This document shows, piece after piece, positions 48,903 to 57,878 of a stretch of DNA of 64,000 nucleotides; position 1 is the first letter of the stretch; each line of letters opens with the position of its first letter. The DNA is from Bacteroidales bacterium. Lineage in GTDB: Bacteria > Bacteroidota > Bacteroidia > Bacteroidales > Bacteroidaceae. Made by a program: the position numbers and the translations under genes. The notes below the pieces were generated by a model, which made no database searches, was not told the DNA's origin, and saw only the letters and a program-made list of their open reading frames with translations. The stretch lies in NCBI GenBank assembly GCA_012729225.1, contig JAAYDO010000052.1, forward strand, positions 21,619-85,618, written 5' to 3'.

Positions 48903-50087
48903 ATGAAAGCAAACAACATACTCGCTGCCCTGCTCCTCGCCGCCACATTCACGGCATGCAGCGAAAGCACGAAAGTGGAATACTTGACCGAACCTGTTCA
49001 GAAACAAGACATCAGCACCAGCATCACCGCAACAGGAACCATCGAGCCTGTGACCAAGGTGGAAGTGGGTACACAGGTGTCAGGTATTATTGACAAAATC
49101 TATGTGGACTACAACTCAGTGGTGCATCGTGGACAAATGATTGCCGAACTCGACAAGACCAACCTGCTCTCCGAACTGGCTTCTGCCCAGAGCAACCTCT
49201 CCAACGCCCAGTCTTCTCTCGACTATCAGACTGCCAACTACAAGCGTTATCAGGCACTCTACAAGAAAGGACTCGTGTCAGCCAATGACTATGAGAACAC
49301 CAAACTCTCCTACGAACAGGCGGTACAGCAAGTGAGAGTACAGCAACAGAATGTGAAGAGAGCCCAGACCAATCTCGGCTATGCCACCATCACCTCTCCT
49401 ATCGATGGCGTGGTTCTCTCCAAGGAAGTGGAGGAAGGCCAGACAGTGGCTTCTGCCATGACCACTCCTACCCTCTTTATCATCGCCCAAGACTTGACCG
49501 ACATGCGTGTGATTGCCAAGATAGACGAGGCAGACATAGGCGGTGTGAAAGAGGGACTTCATGTCACATTCACTGTCGATGCCTATCCTGACGACACCTT
49601 CGAGGGCACTGTGACCCAAGTGCGCCAGCAAGCCACCACCGAGAGCAATGTGGTGACCTATGAGGTAGTTATCTCCGCTCCCAACGAATCCCTCAAGCTT
49701 AAGCCAGGTCTTACAGCCAATGTCAGCATCTTCACGCTTGAGAAATATGGTGTCTTAGCAGTTTCTTCCAAGGCATTGCGCTTTGCTCCCAACGAGGCAC
49801 TCCTACAAGAGGGCGAGACCATAGAGGACATACAAGCCCCCAACAAGGTATGGACCAAGGAGGGCGATGTCTTTAAGGCACACAAGGTGGAAATAGGTAC
49901 AACCAACGGTATCTTCACAGAGATTCTCTCTGGTGTGAAGGCAGGCACAGAGGTTCTCTCCGAATTTGAGATAACAGGAGGCGAAGAAGAAAGTGAGGAA
50001 CAGCAGGCTTCCAACCCATTCATGCCACGCCCACGAAACAACAACGCAAACGGAAATAAATCTGGTGGCAACAACAGGTCACGGTAA
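48903..50087 (+). CDS. Periplasmic adaptor (MacA-like membrane fusion lipoprotein)
   Basis: The product is 394 residues with a lipoprotein signal (ILAALLLAATFTACSE; lipobox FTAC). The order is a biotinyl/lipoyl-like half-motif (GTIEPVTKVEVGTQVSGIID), a coiled-coil hairpin (about 85-145), a second lipoyl half (ATITSPIDGVVLSKEVEEGQ), then beta-barrel and membrane-proximal domains. The C-terminal tail is Asn-rich (RNNNANGNKSGGNNRSR). It bridges the MacB-type permease to TolC. The ATPase gene begins 12 bp downstream. Confidence 0.92.
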   Translation: MKANNILAALLLAATFTACSESTKVEYLTEPVQKQDISTSITATGTIEPVTKVEVGTQVSGIIDKIYVDYNSVVHRGQMIAELDKTNLLSELASAQSNLSNAQSSLDYQTANYKRYQALYKKGLVSANDYENTKLSYEQAVQQVRVQQQNVKRAQTNLGYATITSPIDGVVLSKEVEEGQTVASAMTTPTLFIIAQDLTDMRVIAKIDEADIGGVKEGLHVTFTVDAYPDDTFEGTVTQVRQQATTESNVVTYEVVISAPNESLKLKPGLTANVSIFTLEKYGVLAVSSKALRFAPNEALLQEGETIEDIQAPNKVWTKEGDVFKAHKVEIGTTNGIFTEILSGVKAGTEVLSEFEITGGEEESEEQQASNPFMPRPRNNNANGNKSGGNNRSR

Positions 50088-50099
50088 TGCAACAAAACC

Positions 50100-50864
50100 A
50101 TGAGCGAACAGACAGAAAATAGAAAAGTCGTCATTGAACTTGACAATGTAAAACGCTACTTCCAAGTAGGCTCGGAGACAGTCAAGGCACTTCGTGGCGT
50201 AAGCTTCAAGATATATGAAGGCGAATTTGTGACCATCCAAGGCACATCAGGTTCGGGCAAGTCCACCTTGCTCAACCAATTGGGATGCCTCGACACTCCT
50301 ACCGCCGGCGAATTCTATCTGGATGGCACACCTGTGAGGAAGATGAGCAAGACCCAGCGTGCCAAACTGCGCAACCGCAAGATTGGCTTCGTGTTCCAAA
50401 ACTACAACCTTCTTGCCAACACCACGGCTGTGGAAAATGTGGAGTTGCCATTGATGTATAACAACAAATACAACAGCAAGCAACGACGCGAGGCTGCCAT
50501 CAAGGCTTTGCAGGAAGTGGGACTGGGCGATCGCCTTGACCACAAGAGCAATCAGATGTCAGGAGGTCAGATGCAGCGTGTGGCCATTGCACGTGCTTTG
50601 GTAAACAATCCCGCTGTACTTCTTGCCGATGAGGCAACAGGCAACCTTGACACCCGCACCTCCTTCGAGATGCTTGTGCTCTTTCAGAAACTCTACGAGA
50701 ATGGACACACCATCATCTTCGTGACCCACAACCCAGAGATTGCCGAGTATGCCTCACGCAACATCAACCTGCGAGACGGCAAGATTCGCGAAGACACCAT
50801 CAACACAAACATCAAGTCGGCTGCTGAAGCCTTGGCAGCACTTCCCAAACCTCAAGACGATTAA
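50100..50864 (+). CDS. MacB-type ABC ATPase
   Basis: The product is 254 residues. It has Walker A GTSGSGKSTLLNQLG, signature MSGGQMQRVAIARAL, Walker B VLLADEATGNLD and the H-loop THNPEIA. It belongs to the LolD/MacB/FtsE group of ATPases that power mechanotransmission. The permease starts 3 bp after its stop, and the adaptor ends 12 bp before its start. MacB ATPase and permease are encoded separately here rather than fused as in E. coli. Confidence 0.93.
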   Translation: MSEQTENRKVVIELDNVKRYFQVGSETVKALRGVSFKIYEGEFVTIQGTSGSGKSTLLNQLGCLDTPTAGEFYLDGTPVRKMSKTQRAKLRNRKIGFVFQNYNLLANTTAVENVELPLMYNNKYNSKQRREAAIKALQEVGLGDRLDHKSNQMSGGQMQRVAIARALVNNPAVLLADEATGNLDTRTSFEMLVLFQKLYENGHTIIFVTHNPEIAEYASRNINLRDGKIREDTINTNIKSAAEALAALPKPQDD

Positions 50865-50867
50865 CAA

Positions 50868-52094
50868 ATGAATATACTGAATCTCCTCAAGGTCAGCATC
50901 AATGCTGTTGCCAACAACAAGATGCGCTCCTTCCTCTCCATGCTGGGTATCATCATTGGTGTGGCAGCAGTCATCATCATGATGTCTATCGGACAAGGCT
51001 CAAAGGAAAGCATCCGAAAGGAACTCTCCACCATGGGAACAAACCTGCTCACCATTCGCCCTGGTGCTGACATGCGTGGCGGTGTGCGTCAAGACCCCTC
51101 TGCCATGCAGACACTCAAGATGGCAGACTACCAGCGCATCGTGGCAGAGAAGAAATATGTCAGCTACGTGTCGCCCGAAGTCACCTCGTCGGGGCAGGTC
51201 ATCTTCGGCAACAACAACACCACCAGCACCATGTATGGCGAGAGCACAGAATATCTCGACATCAAGCAGTGGGGACTGGAAGAAGGCATCAACTTCAATG
51301 AAGAAGACATACGCAAGGCATCCAAGGTGTGTGTGGTCGGTCAGACCATTGTGAAAGAACTCTTTGGCGAGGGCAAGTCCTCCGAAGCCATAGGCAAATA
51401 CATCCGCTTCAAATCCATCCCCATGCGCATCATCGGTGTGCTGAAAACCAAGGGCTACAACTCATGGGGCATGGACCAAGACAACGTGATTATCGCACCC
51501 TACACTTGTGTGATGAAACGTATTGCCGCCCAGACCTACTTCAGTTCCATCGTCTGCTCTGCCCTCACCGAGGAACTATCCGAATCGGCCATTGAAGAAC
51601 TCACCGGCATTCTGCGCAGCAATCACAAACTCAAGGGCGATGCAGCGGATGACTTCACCATTCGCTCACAAGCCGAAATGATGGACACCATGTCGAGCAC
51701 CATGGATACTGTCACCATCATCCTTGTGGTGGCAGCCGCCTTTTCCCTCCTCGTGGCAGGTATTGGCATCATGAACATCATGCTTGTGAGTGTGACCGAA
51801 CGCACCAAAGAGATTGGTCTTCGCATGGCTGTAGGTGCCAGTGGCATGGTCATATCCCTCCAGTTCCTCATCGAGTCTGTATTGATCTCACTCACAGGAG
51901 GCATTCTCGGAGTGATCTTAGGCAGTGTGGTCAGCAACTTCGTTATTCCCCTCATGGGCATGCCTTCCAGCATACCCGCATGGTCCATTTATGTTTCCTT
52001 TGCGGTCTGCACTGTGATTGGAGTGCTCTTCGGATACATCCCAGCCCGCAAGGCAGCCAACATGGACCCTATCGAGGCTATCAGACATGAATAA
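50868..52094 (+). CDS. MacB-type ABC permease
   Basis: The product is 408 residues. It has an N-terminal transmembrane helix (LSMLGIIIGVAAVIIMMSIG), a periplasmic MacB_PCD domain (about 45-270), and a C-terminal FtsX domain with three helices (NIMLVSVTERTKEIGLRMAVGA and YIPARKAANMDPIEAIRHE). It works with the ATPase above and drives periplasmic substrates through the TolC channel. Drugs, peptides and lipids are possible substrates. The next gene starts right after its stop codon. Confidence 0.93.
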   Translation: MNILNLLKVSINAVANNKMRSFLSMLGIIIGVAAVIIMMSIGQGSKESIRKELSTMGTNLLTIRPGADMRGGVRQDPSAMQTLKMADYQRIVAEKKYVSYVSPEVTSSGQVIFGNNNTTSTMYGESTEYLDIKQWGLEEGINFNEEDIRKASKVCVVGQTIVKELFGEGKSSEAIGKYIRFKSIPMRIIGVLKTKGYNSWGMDQDNVIIAPYTCVMKRIAAQTYFSSIVCSALTEELSESAIEELTGILRSNHKLKGDAADDFTIRSQAEMMDTMSSTMDTVTIILVVAAAFSLLVAGIGIMNIMLVSVTERTKEIGLRMAVGASGMVISLQFLIESVLISLTGGILGVILGSVVSNFVIPLMGMPSSIPAWSIYVSFAVCTVIGVLFGYIPARKAANMDPIEAIRHE

Positions 52095-52095
52095 G

Positions 52096-52671
52096 ATGAA
52101 AACAATCCTTTCCACTCTCTTGCTATTGGTGGCAAGCAGTTCCATACAGGCGCAGTCGCTCAAAGACCTCTTTCTCAAGATGCCACAAAACCTCTGCCCT
52201 GCCCTCTCCGAGTACAACCGTCTGGAGATTGTAGATAACCAGAAGAATCAGAAGGTCATGCAAACACGCAACCTCTTCCGCACCTATTCCAAGATGGAAG
52301 AGCTCACCGACGATTATGCACGACTCACTGTGACCAAAAACTCACAGAAAGAGATGAAACTGCTCACCCTCAATGATGAAACAAAAATCATCATGGTGGT
52401 CAGCACCATCTTGGTGGACGACACACCCGACTCCTCTGTCGCCTTCTACTCTACCGACTGGCAACCTCTCCCTGCCCAAGCCTATCTCCCAGAGTCCATC
52501 TCTGAGGACATCCGCAAGATAGAGGTTGAATCAGCCACTGGTCGCCTCACCATCACCACCAACAATGCGCCCCTTCTTCTGAACTACGACGGAGTGAAGC
52601 CAACACCAATCCCCACCTCCTCCAGCACCTATGCCTGGAAGAGTGAGCAGGGAAAATACGTGAAGGAATAA
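52096..52671 (+). CDS. DUF3256 family secreted protein
   Basis: The product is 191 residues from ATG 52096, 2 bp after the permease stop. An ATG at 52087 overlaps the stop of the previous gene. A signal peptide is clear (MKTILSTLLLLVASSSIQAQ). The mature part starts SLKDLFLKMPQNLCPALSEYNRLEIVD, which I associate with DUF3256, a Bacteroidales family of unknown role. It is likely co-transcribed with the efflux pump and may act in the periplasm with it. Confidence 0.8.
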   Translation: MKTILSTLLLLVASSSIQAQSLKDLFLKMPQNLCPALSEYNRLEIVDNQKNQKVMQTRNLFRTYSKMEELTDDYARLTVTKNSQKEMKLLTLNDETKIIMVVSTILVDDTPDSSVAFYSTDWQPLPAQAYLPESISEDIRKIEVESATGRLTITTNNAPLLLNYDGVKPTPIPTSSSTYAWKSEQGKYVKE

Positions 52672-52752
52672 GGCAAAGAGATGGTGGCTTCACCCCACCT
52701 TCCTCCAACGGACTTCTACCCCGAGAAAAGGCATGCACACTTCATTGGCAAA

Positions 52753-52860
52753 CGAACAATGCTTCATTGGCAAATGAACAATTGTTCAAGCATCAATGCA
52801 CAATGCTTCAAGTGCCATCGAACAATGGTTCAATGACCAACGCACCATGCATGCGTTTTT
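52753..52860 (+). repeat. 22-bp tandem repeat array, locus C
   Basis: Contiguous 22-bp units start at 52753, 52775, 52797, 52819 and 52841, with a decayed unit just before. Cores are GAACAATGCTTC, GAACAATTGTTC (a perfect palindrome), CACAATGCTTCA and GAACAATGGTTC. The last unit ends CACCATGCATGCGTTTTT, matching the end of locus B. Confidence 0.88.
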
Positions 52861-52911
52861 GCCCTATCATCCTTCCGTCTTCAGCAAACAGCTAATAGAT
52901 GACACATCAAA

Positions 52912-52944
52912 CAAAAAACCTGAGTTGATGCTCAGTTTTTTTTG
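52912..52944. terminator. Bidirectional terminator between DUF3256 and SLC13 genes
   Basis: A short stem CTGAG/CTCAG with a 6-nt loop is flanked by an A-run on the left and TTTTTTTT on the right, suited to stop both convergent transcripts. Confidence 0.65.
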
Positions 52945-53041
52945 TTTGCTTGACATGTGGGCATTCACCTACTCGATGCAGGCAAGCGTGTTCAGACAAA
53001 CCACACGAAAGCGTTCCCTCCAGCATGGAGACATTGCCATG

Positions 53042-54865
53042 CTAAAAAGCAAACAACAATGGCAACACAAATGTCATCACGATACCAATAATGATTTGCA
53101 GAGGCAAGCCCACACGAATATAATCCATAAAGGTATATCTACCAGCCTTCATCACAAGCGCATTAGGCGGTGTGGAAAAAGGAGAGGCAAAACACATGCT
53201 GGCGCCAAGCGTCACCGCAAACAGGAATGGATAAGGGCTAACACCCAACTGCTGAGAAGCCACCAGAGCAATAGGCGCCATCAGCACGGCCGTGGCAGTA
53301 TTGCTGATAAACATGGTCATGAGCGAAGTGGTGAAGTAAATGCCTCCCAACAAAGCATAAGGACCCAACGAACCCAGGCTATTGACGAGCGTTTCCGACA
53401 CAATCTGCGAAACGCCTGTCTTCTCCAAAGCAGTGGACATAGGCATCATGGATGCTATCAGCACAATGCTCTCCCAGTTGATGGTCTTATAGGCGGCATC
53501 AATGCTACGGAAGCAACCTGCAAAGAAAGCAAGCAGAGCGGCGATGAGCACAGCCGTCACAGGAGCCAACGGGATGAAGTCAAACACCATCATCACAATC
53601 ATCAGCAACATGATGACTGCCGCCACAGGTGCCTTATAGTCGAGCAACACCTTCTCGGCATTCTTGTCAGGATGCCCCAACACAACCCAGTTCTCATTCT
53701 CATTGTTCAGCTGAAAGATCTTCTCCCAATCACCCTGAACCAACAGCACATCACCATTCTGCAAACGGTGTTGGCTCAACTCATCCGTGATGTACTCTTC
53801 ATCACGACGAATACCCAGAATATTGATGGAATAATCCTCACGCAAGCGAGAGTCCATGATGCGCGTACCGACCAGTCGGGAAGTGGGAAGCACCACAATC
53901 TCTGAAATGCCTATATCATAGAAATCCAGTCCCGAGCCGTGCAGATTCACCAGATGATAATCAGTCGCCAATCTCTGCATGCCCTCCTCCGAACCATAGA
54001 AGTAAATGATGTCTCCCTGCCTGATGACACTATCAGCCCAAGCCATACTCTGGTTCACCTGCTTGCCAAAAGCCTTTCTCTTCTCATTGCGAATCTCAAG
54101 AATGGTGAGTCCATACTGGTTCTGCAAGTCCAGCTGCTTCACAGTCATGCCGGCAAGACCATTCACTCCCGTTCCCACACTATATTTATAAAGATTATCC
54201 CCAAGCTGATACTCCTCAGCCAGATCCTTGAGACTTTTGCCTTGCGTCTGCTGATGAGACTTCTCCTTCTTCTTCACCAGCATGATGCTCATGGGCAGCA
54301 ACACAGCCAAACCTATGGCAATCACAATCAGCCCCACAGGGAAAAAAGAGAAAAACTCCAGACGTGCAAAGCCATTCTTCTCCAGTGTCTCACTGATCAC
54401 CAAGTTGGGAGGCGTACCAATCAGCGTGAGCATGCCACCAAGGCTACCCGCAAACGCCACAGGCATCAGCAGACGGGAAGAGCGAATGCCCGAACCCGCA
54501 GCCATACTCATGATGATAGGCATCATGATGGCCACCGTACCCGTATTGCTCACAAATGCACCTATAAACGATGTGGCCAGCATCACAAGTATGAAGGCAT
54601 ACGTCTCATTTCCCTTTGCCAGTCGAGCAATCTTGTTGCCTGCAGACTGAGCCAACCCCGTTTGAAGGATCGCCCCTCCCACAACAAACAGTCCCACCAT
54701 CATGATGACAATGGAGGAAGAGAAACCGCTCAACGCTTCTTCTGTGGTCAAAACACCCGTTGCAGTCAGCACCATAAGTGCTGCCACAGCCACAATATCG
54801 CCACGAACACGTCCCCATATAAACATGGCGATAGTGACAATCAACACAATAATAGTTATTGTCAT
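53042..54865 (-). CDS. SLC13/DASS-type permease with two RCK_C domains
   Basis: The product is 607 residues. N-terminal and C-terminal membrane halves with about 11-12 helices flank a cytoplasmic insert (about 200-400). The insert has two TrkA-C/RCK_C-like domains (MTVKQLDLQNQYGLTILEIRN and VVLPTSRLVGTRIMDSRLRED). Family signatures include SNTGTVAIMMPI and ISNTATAVLMAPIAL. Members move sulfate, dicarboxylates or other anions, usually with Na+. The specific substrate is not shown. A TACCTTTG box on the minus strand (54892-54899) is the likely promoter element. Confidence 0.88.
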   Translation of the reverse strand: MTITIIVLIVTIAMFIWGRVRGDIVAVAALMVLTATGVLTTEEALSGFSSSIVIMMVGLFVVGGAILQTGLAQSAGNKIARLAKGNETYAFILVMLATSFIGAFVSNTGTVAIMMPIIMSMAAGSGIRSSRLLMPVAFAGSLGGMLTLIGTPPNLVISETLEKNGFARLEFFSFFPVGLIVIAIGLAVLLPMSIMLVKKKEKSHQQTQGKSLKDLAEEYQLGDNLYKYSVGTGVNGLAGMTVKQLDLQNQYGLTILEIRNEKRKAFGKQVNQSMAWADSVIRQGDIIYFYGSEEGMQRLATDYHLVNLHGSGLDFYDIGISEIVVLPTSRLVGTRIMDSRLREDYSINILGIRRDEEYITDELSQHRLQNGDVLLVQGDWEKIFQLNNENENWVVLGHPDKNAEKVLLDYKAPVAAVIMLLMIVMMVFDFIPLAPVTAVLIAALLAFFAGCFRSIDAAYKTINWESIVLIASMMPMSTALEKTGVSQIVSETLVNSLGSLGPYALLGGIYFTTSLMTMFISNTATAVLMAPIALVASQQLGVSPYPFLFAVTLGASMCFASPFSTPPNALVMKAGRYTFMDYIRVGLPLQIIIGIVMTFVLPLLFAF

Positions 54866-55033
54866 GAATCCTTCTCTTTTAAATTATGGTGCAAAGGTAC
54901 GAATATTCAATGATAAAGAGAACATGTAAAACTATCCCCACAAATGACTTAACACAAATTAACGAAAGAAGCACACAATCCCTCGTGCTTCCTTTCACAC
55001 GAAGCACGACACCTTCCCCTTCCCTGCTTCGCT

Positions 55034-55179
55034 TCACACGAATGCTCACGAATGCCCATGAATCTTCATAAATAAAAAGTACCCCTATCTACTTGTACCT
55101 TCCTCTGCTATCCCGTGTACAATGGCTCGCCAGAGCCACATTCATGATCATTCATGGCTATTCATGGGCATTCGTGTGA
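55034..55179. repeat. Inverted array of 10-bp units
   Basis: The left arm 55034-55073 has four 10-bp units of type GCnCACGAAT/GCCCATGAAT. The right arm 55140-55179 has four units ATTCATGATC, ATTCATGGCT, ATTCATGGGC, ATTCGTGTGA. The arms are inverted copies; the outermost 10 bp pair perfectly and the next two at 8 of 10. Confidence 0.75.
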
Positions 55180-55247
55180 AAAAAATAAATATTCACGTGA
55201 AGCACATGATCCGAGCATTTCTGTACGTCAGAATTATTCAAGAGGCG

Positions 55248-55280
55248 TATCGAAGCCCTATCGAAGGCATATCGAAGGCT
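55248..55280 (+). repeat. 11-bp tandem repeat, locus F (three units)
   Basis: Units TATCGAAGCCC, TATCGAAGGCA and TATCGAAGGCT start at 55248, 55259 and 55270 and are followed by TGCAAATGGATGGGAAGG. This is the same family as the element upstream of lon. Confidence 0.85.
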
Positions 55281-55450
55281 TGCAAATGGATGGGAAGGGG
55301 AATTGGAGGGCAAGTTTGAGGAGCATGGGCAGGAAAGGAGCATGACATGGTTATATTCCCCTCTTGACTGAGGAATATTTTTCTTCACAAGAGAAATGAA
55401 AAAGCAGGGTTATGAGATTGTTTTTTCTAAATAAGAAAATTTATCTAAAA

Positions 55451-55482
55451 TTTGTGAGATTAAAATATTGTTTGTAACTTTG
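55451..55482 (+). promoter_or_regulatory. Promoter for ppiD
   Basis: TTTG (55451-55454) and TAACTTTG (55475-55482) are 20 bp apart, about 98 bp before the start codon. Confidence 0.7.
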
Positions 55483-55579
55483 CATGTCTTTGTCTGCATA
55501 GAGGAAAGACCGTATTGACCTCATCAAACGACAGGGGAAAACCTATACATTGTATATAATAACAAAACAAATATAAAAA

Positions 55580-57730
55580 ATGGCAGCATTACAAAAAATC
55601 AGAAACAAGGGCGTGCTCCTTGTGACTATCATCGCCGTGGCACTTTTCTTGTTCGTGGCTGGTGACCTATTCAGAGGCGTAGAGAGCCTCTTTCAGCAGT
55701 CCAGCCAGAAGGTGGGCGAAGTGGGTGGAAAAACTGTGAACATCCAAGACTTCCAGAAACTGATGGAGGACACACAGAATTATTATGAACTTGCCCAGCA
55801 GAAGAGTTCTTTCAACGAGACTGAATTGAACCGCATCAAGGATGAGGCTTGGCAGACATACGTGCAACAGCAGTTGATTGAGAAAGAATGCAAGGAACTC
55901 GGTCTGAGCGTGAGCGACGACGAGATTTCGGAGGTGATCAAGTCTGGCATCAGCCATGTGCTTCAAGTGCCTATCTTCATGAATCAGCAGACGGGTCGCT
56001 ATGACTACACAACGGTGAAGGCTTTCCTCACTGAGTATGACAAGATGAAGAAGGCTGGCACGCCACTTCCTGAAGAGTATGAGAAGGTCTATAAGTATTA
56101 CTTGTTTGCCCAGCGTCAGATTCGCGACCAGCTTCTCGTGCAGAAGTATCAGGTGTTGCTCTCTCAGTGCTTCTTGTCTAACCCAGTGGAGGCAAAGTAT
56201 GCTTTTGACGGGCGTGCGGAGGAGTCTGAGATTTTGTTGGCCGCTATTCCTGCCACATCTGTGAAGGATGACGCTGTGAAGGTGACGGATGAGGACATCA
56301 AGGCTAAATATGAGGAGGACAAGCAGAAGTATGTGCAGTATATAGAGACTCGCGACGTGAAGATGGTGAGTGTGGCTGTGACTGCCAGCAACGAGGACAA
56401 GAAGGCTGCCGAGGCTGAGATGGACGAGGCTGTAAAGAAGTTGGCTGAGGCTACCGACAATGCCACTGCCGGCAATGTGACTCGTCAGTACACTTCTCTC
56501 ATTCCTTATTCTGATGTGATGAAGACGAAGGATGCTTTCCCTTCTATGATTTCTGCCCTGATTGACTCTATGGCTGTGGGCACTGTGAAGGCACCTGCTT
56601 TTGATGTGATGACCAACACTTACTACACTTGCAAGTTGTTGGCCAAGACAATGCAACCAGACTCTGTACTCTTCCGCCAGATTGGCGTGATCGGCAAGGA
56701 TGAGGACGACATTGCGAAGAAGGCTGACAGCATCATGGTGGCACTGAATGGAGGTGCGATATTCAAGGAGATTGCAAAGAAGTACAATCAGGTGGGCGAC
56801 TCTACATGGATCAGCACGAATCAGTATGAGAATGCTCAGTTGGATGGCGACAACGCTCTCTATATCAACACGCTGTTTGGCATGGGGGCTGGTCAGTCTC
56901 GCAAGTTGAAGCTGACCAACGGCAGCACGATTATTCTTCAGGTGATGAAGACTGCTCATCCTGTGGAGAAATATAATGTTGCGGCAATTGTGAAGGAACT
57001 CAAGTTCTCTGACGAGACTTACAATAAGGAATATAACAAGTTTGCTTCTTTCGTGGCTGCCAATACGACAGTTGAGCAGATTGAGGCTAATGCCGCAAAG
57101 AGTGGCTATACAGTTCGCCCGCTTGACGACGTGGCGGCTTCTGACCACGGCATTGCCAATGTGGGCAACACTCGTGATGCGCTCAAGTGGGTGTTTGACG
57201 AGGCGAAAGTGGGTGATGTTTCTCCTTTGTATGAATGTGGCAGCAATGACCACCTGTTGCTGGTGGCTCTCACAGGCATCAACAAGGAGGGCTTCCGCTC
57301 TATGGAGAAGATGAAGGATGACCTCGCCGCTGAAATCAGAAACGAGAAGAAGGTGGAGAAACTTTATGAGAGCGTGAAGAACATCAAGACTTTTGCTGAA
57401 GCCCAGAAGGTGAAGGATGCTGTGGTGGACACTATCAAGCATATCTCTTTCGCCGCTCCTGCATACATCGCTTCTACAGGCGCATCTGAGCCACTCGTGA
57501 GCGCAGTTGCGGCAAAGACAGCCAAGGGTGCTTTCTCTGGCGCAGTGAAGGGCAATGCTGGCGTGTATATGTTCCAGGTGACCAACAAGAACAAGACTTC
57601 TGAGAAGTTTGACGAGAAGGGCGAGAAGGCTACAATAGCCATGAACAACTACCGCAATGCTTCCAGCACAGTGATTAACTCTCTTTACCTGAAAGCCAAG
57701 GTGAAGGATCTTCGATACAAGTTCTTCTAA
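55580..57730 (+). CDS. PpiD/SurA-like peptidylprolyl isomerase
   Basis: The product is 716 residues. It starts MAALQKIRNKGVLLVTIIAVALFLF with one membrane anchor, then a SurA-N-like helical domain (about 40-230). Parvulin-type (PPIC) regions follow near 340-440 and possibly a second further on. The rest is periplasmic. It folds outer-membrane and secreted proteins. In other Bacteroidetes the gene follows lptC and a CorC-like gene; here it stands alone. An 11-bp repeat element and a strong promoter precede it and a terminator follows. Confidence 0.9.
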   Translation: MAALQKIRNKGVLLVTIIAVALFLFVAGDLFRGVESLFQQSSQKVGEVGGKTVNIQDFQKLMEDTQNYYELAQQKSSFNETELNRIKDEAWQTYVQQQLIEKECKELGLSVSDDEISEVIKSGISHVLQVPIFMNQQTGRYDYTTVKAFLTEYDKMKKAGTPLPEEYEKVYKYYLFAQRQIRDQLLVQKYQVLLSQCFLSNPVEAKYAFDGRAEESEILLAAIPATSVKDDAVKVTDEDIKAKYEEDKQKYVQYIETRDVKMVSVAVTASNEDKKAAEAEMDEAVKKLAEATDNATAGNVTRQYTSLIPYSDVMKTKDAFPSMISALIDSMAVGTVKAPAFDVMTNTYYTCKLLAKTMQPDSVLFRQIGVIGKDEDDIAKKADSIMVALNGGAIFKEIAKKYNQVGDSTWISTNQYENAQLDGDNALYINTLFGMGAGQSRKLKLTNGSTIILQVMKTAHPVEKYNVAAIVKELKFSDETYNKEYNKFASFVAANTTVEQIEANAAKSGYTVRPLDDVAASDHGIANVGNTRDALKWVFDEAKVGDVSPLYECGSNDHLLLVALTGINKEGFRSMEKMKDDLAAEIRNEKKVEKLYESVKNIKTFAEAQKVKDAVVDTIKHISFAAPAYIASTGASEPLVSAVAAKTAKGAFSGAVKGNAGVYMFQVTNKNKTSEKFDEKGEKATIAMNNYRNASSTVINSLYLKAKVKDLRYKFF

Positions 57731-57755
57731 TCTTGCAGATTGACAATCATTCTAT

Positions 57756-57788
57756 AGGAAGGGGGCTGGCATTGGTCAGCCTCCTTTT
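57756..57788 (+). terminator. Rho-independent terminator after ppiD
   Basis: A stem around GGCTGGC/GGTCAGCC with an outer AGG/CCT extension is followed by TTTTG. Confidence 0.7.
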
Positions 57789-57826
57789 GTTAATTATTGT
57801 GCAAAGTGCTGTTTTTTTAAAAAAAA

Positions 57827-57859
57827 TTTGGACAGAATGAAAAAAGAAGTTATATTTGC
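57827..57859 (+). promoter_or_regulatory. Promoter for the mini T9SS-domain protein
   Basis: TTTG (57827-57830) and TATATTTG (57852-57859) are 21 bp apart, 20 bp before the ATG. Confidence 0.65.
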
Positions 57860-57878
57860 ATCATAAAACGTATTGTAT

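Larger units (their letters stand above)
52672..53041. other. Convergent intergenic region with repeat array C
   Basis: About 370 bp between convergent genes. It contains the 22-bp repeat array (52753-52860) and a bidirectional terminator (52912-52944). No gene is supported. Confidence 0.6.
54866..55579. other. Intergenic region between SLC13 and ppiD
   Basis: About 715 bp, divergent. It contains a minus-7 box for SLC13 (54892-54899), a 10-bp-period inverted repeat pair (55034-55073 and 55140-55179), an 11-bp tandem repeat (55248-55280) and the ppiD promoter (55451-55482). Plus-strand open frames here merely translate the repeats. Confidence 0.6.

Noticed and set aside
52753-52860. CRISPR array interpretation of the 22-bp repeats
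   Set aside because: The repeats are contiguous without unique spacers of regular length, and no cas genes are present.
53939-54913. 324-codon plus-strand frame opposite the SLC13 gene
   Set aside because: His/Gln-rich translation typical of antisense; the minus strand has clear transporter features.
55667-57442. 591-codon open frame on the minus strand inside ppiD
   Set aside because: The opposite strand encodes a full-length PpiD-like protein with family features; the antisense frame is His/Leu-rich with no recognisable domain and is a by-product of codon use.
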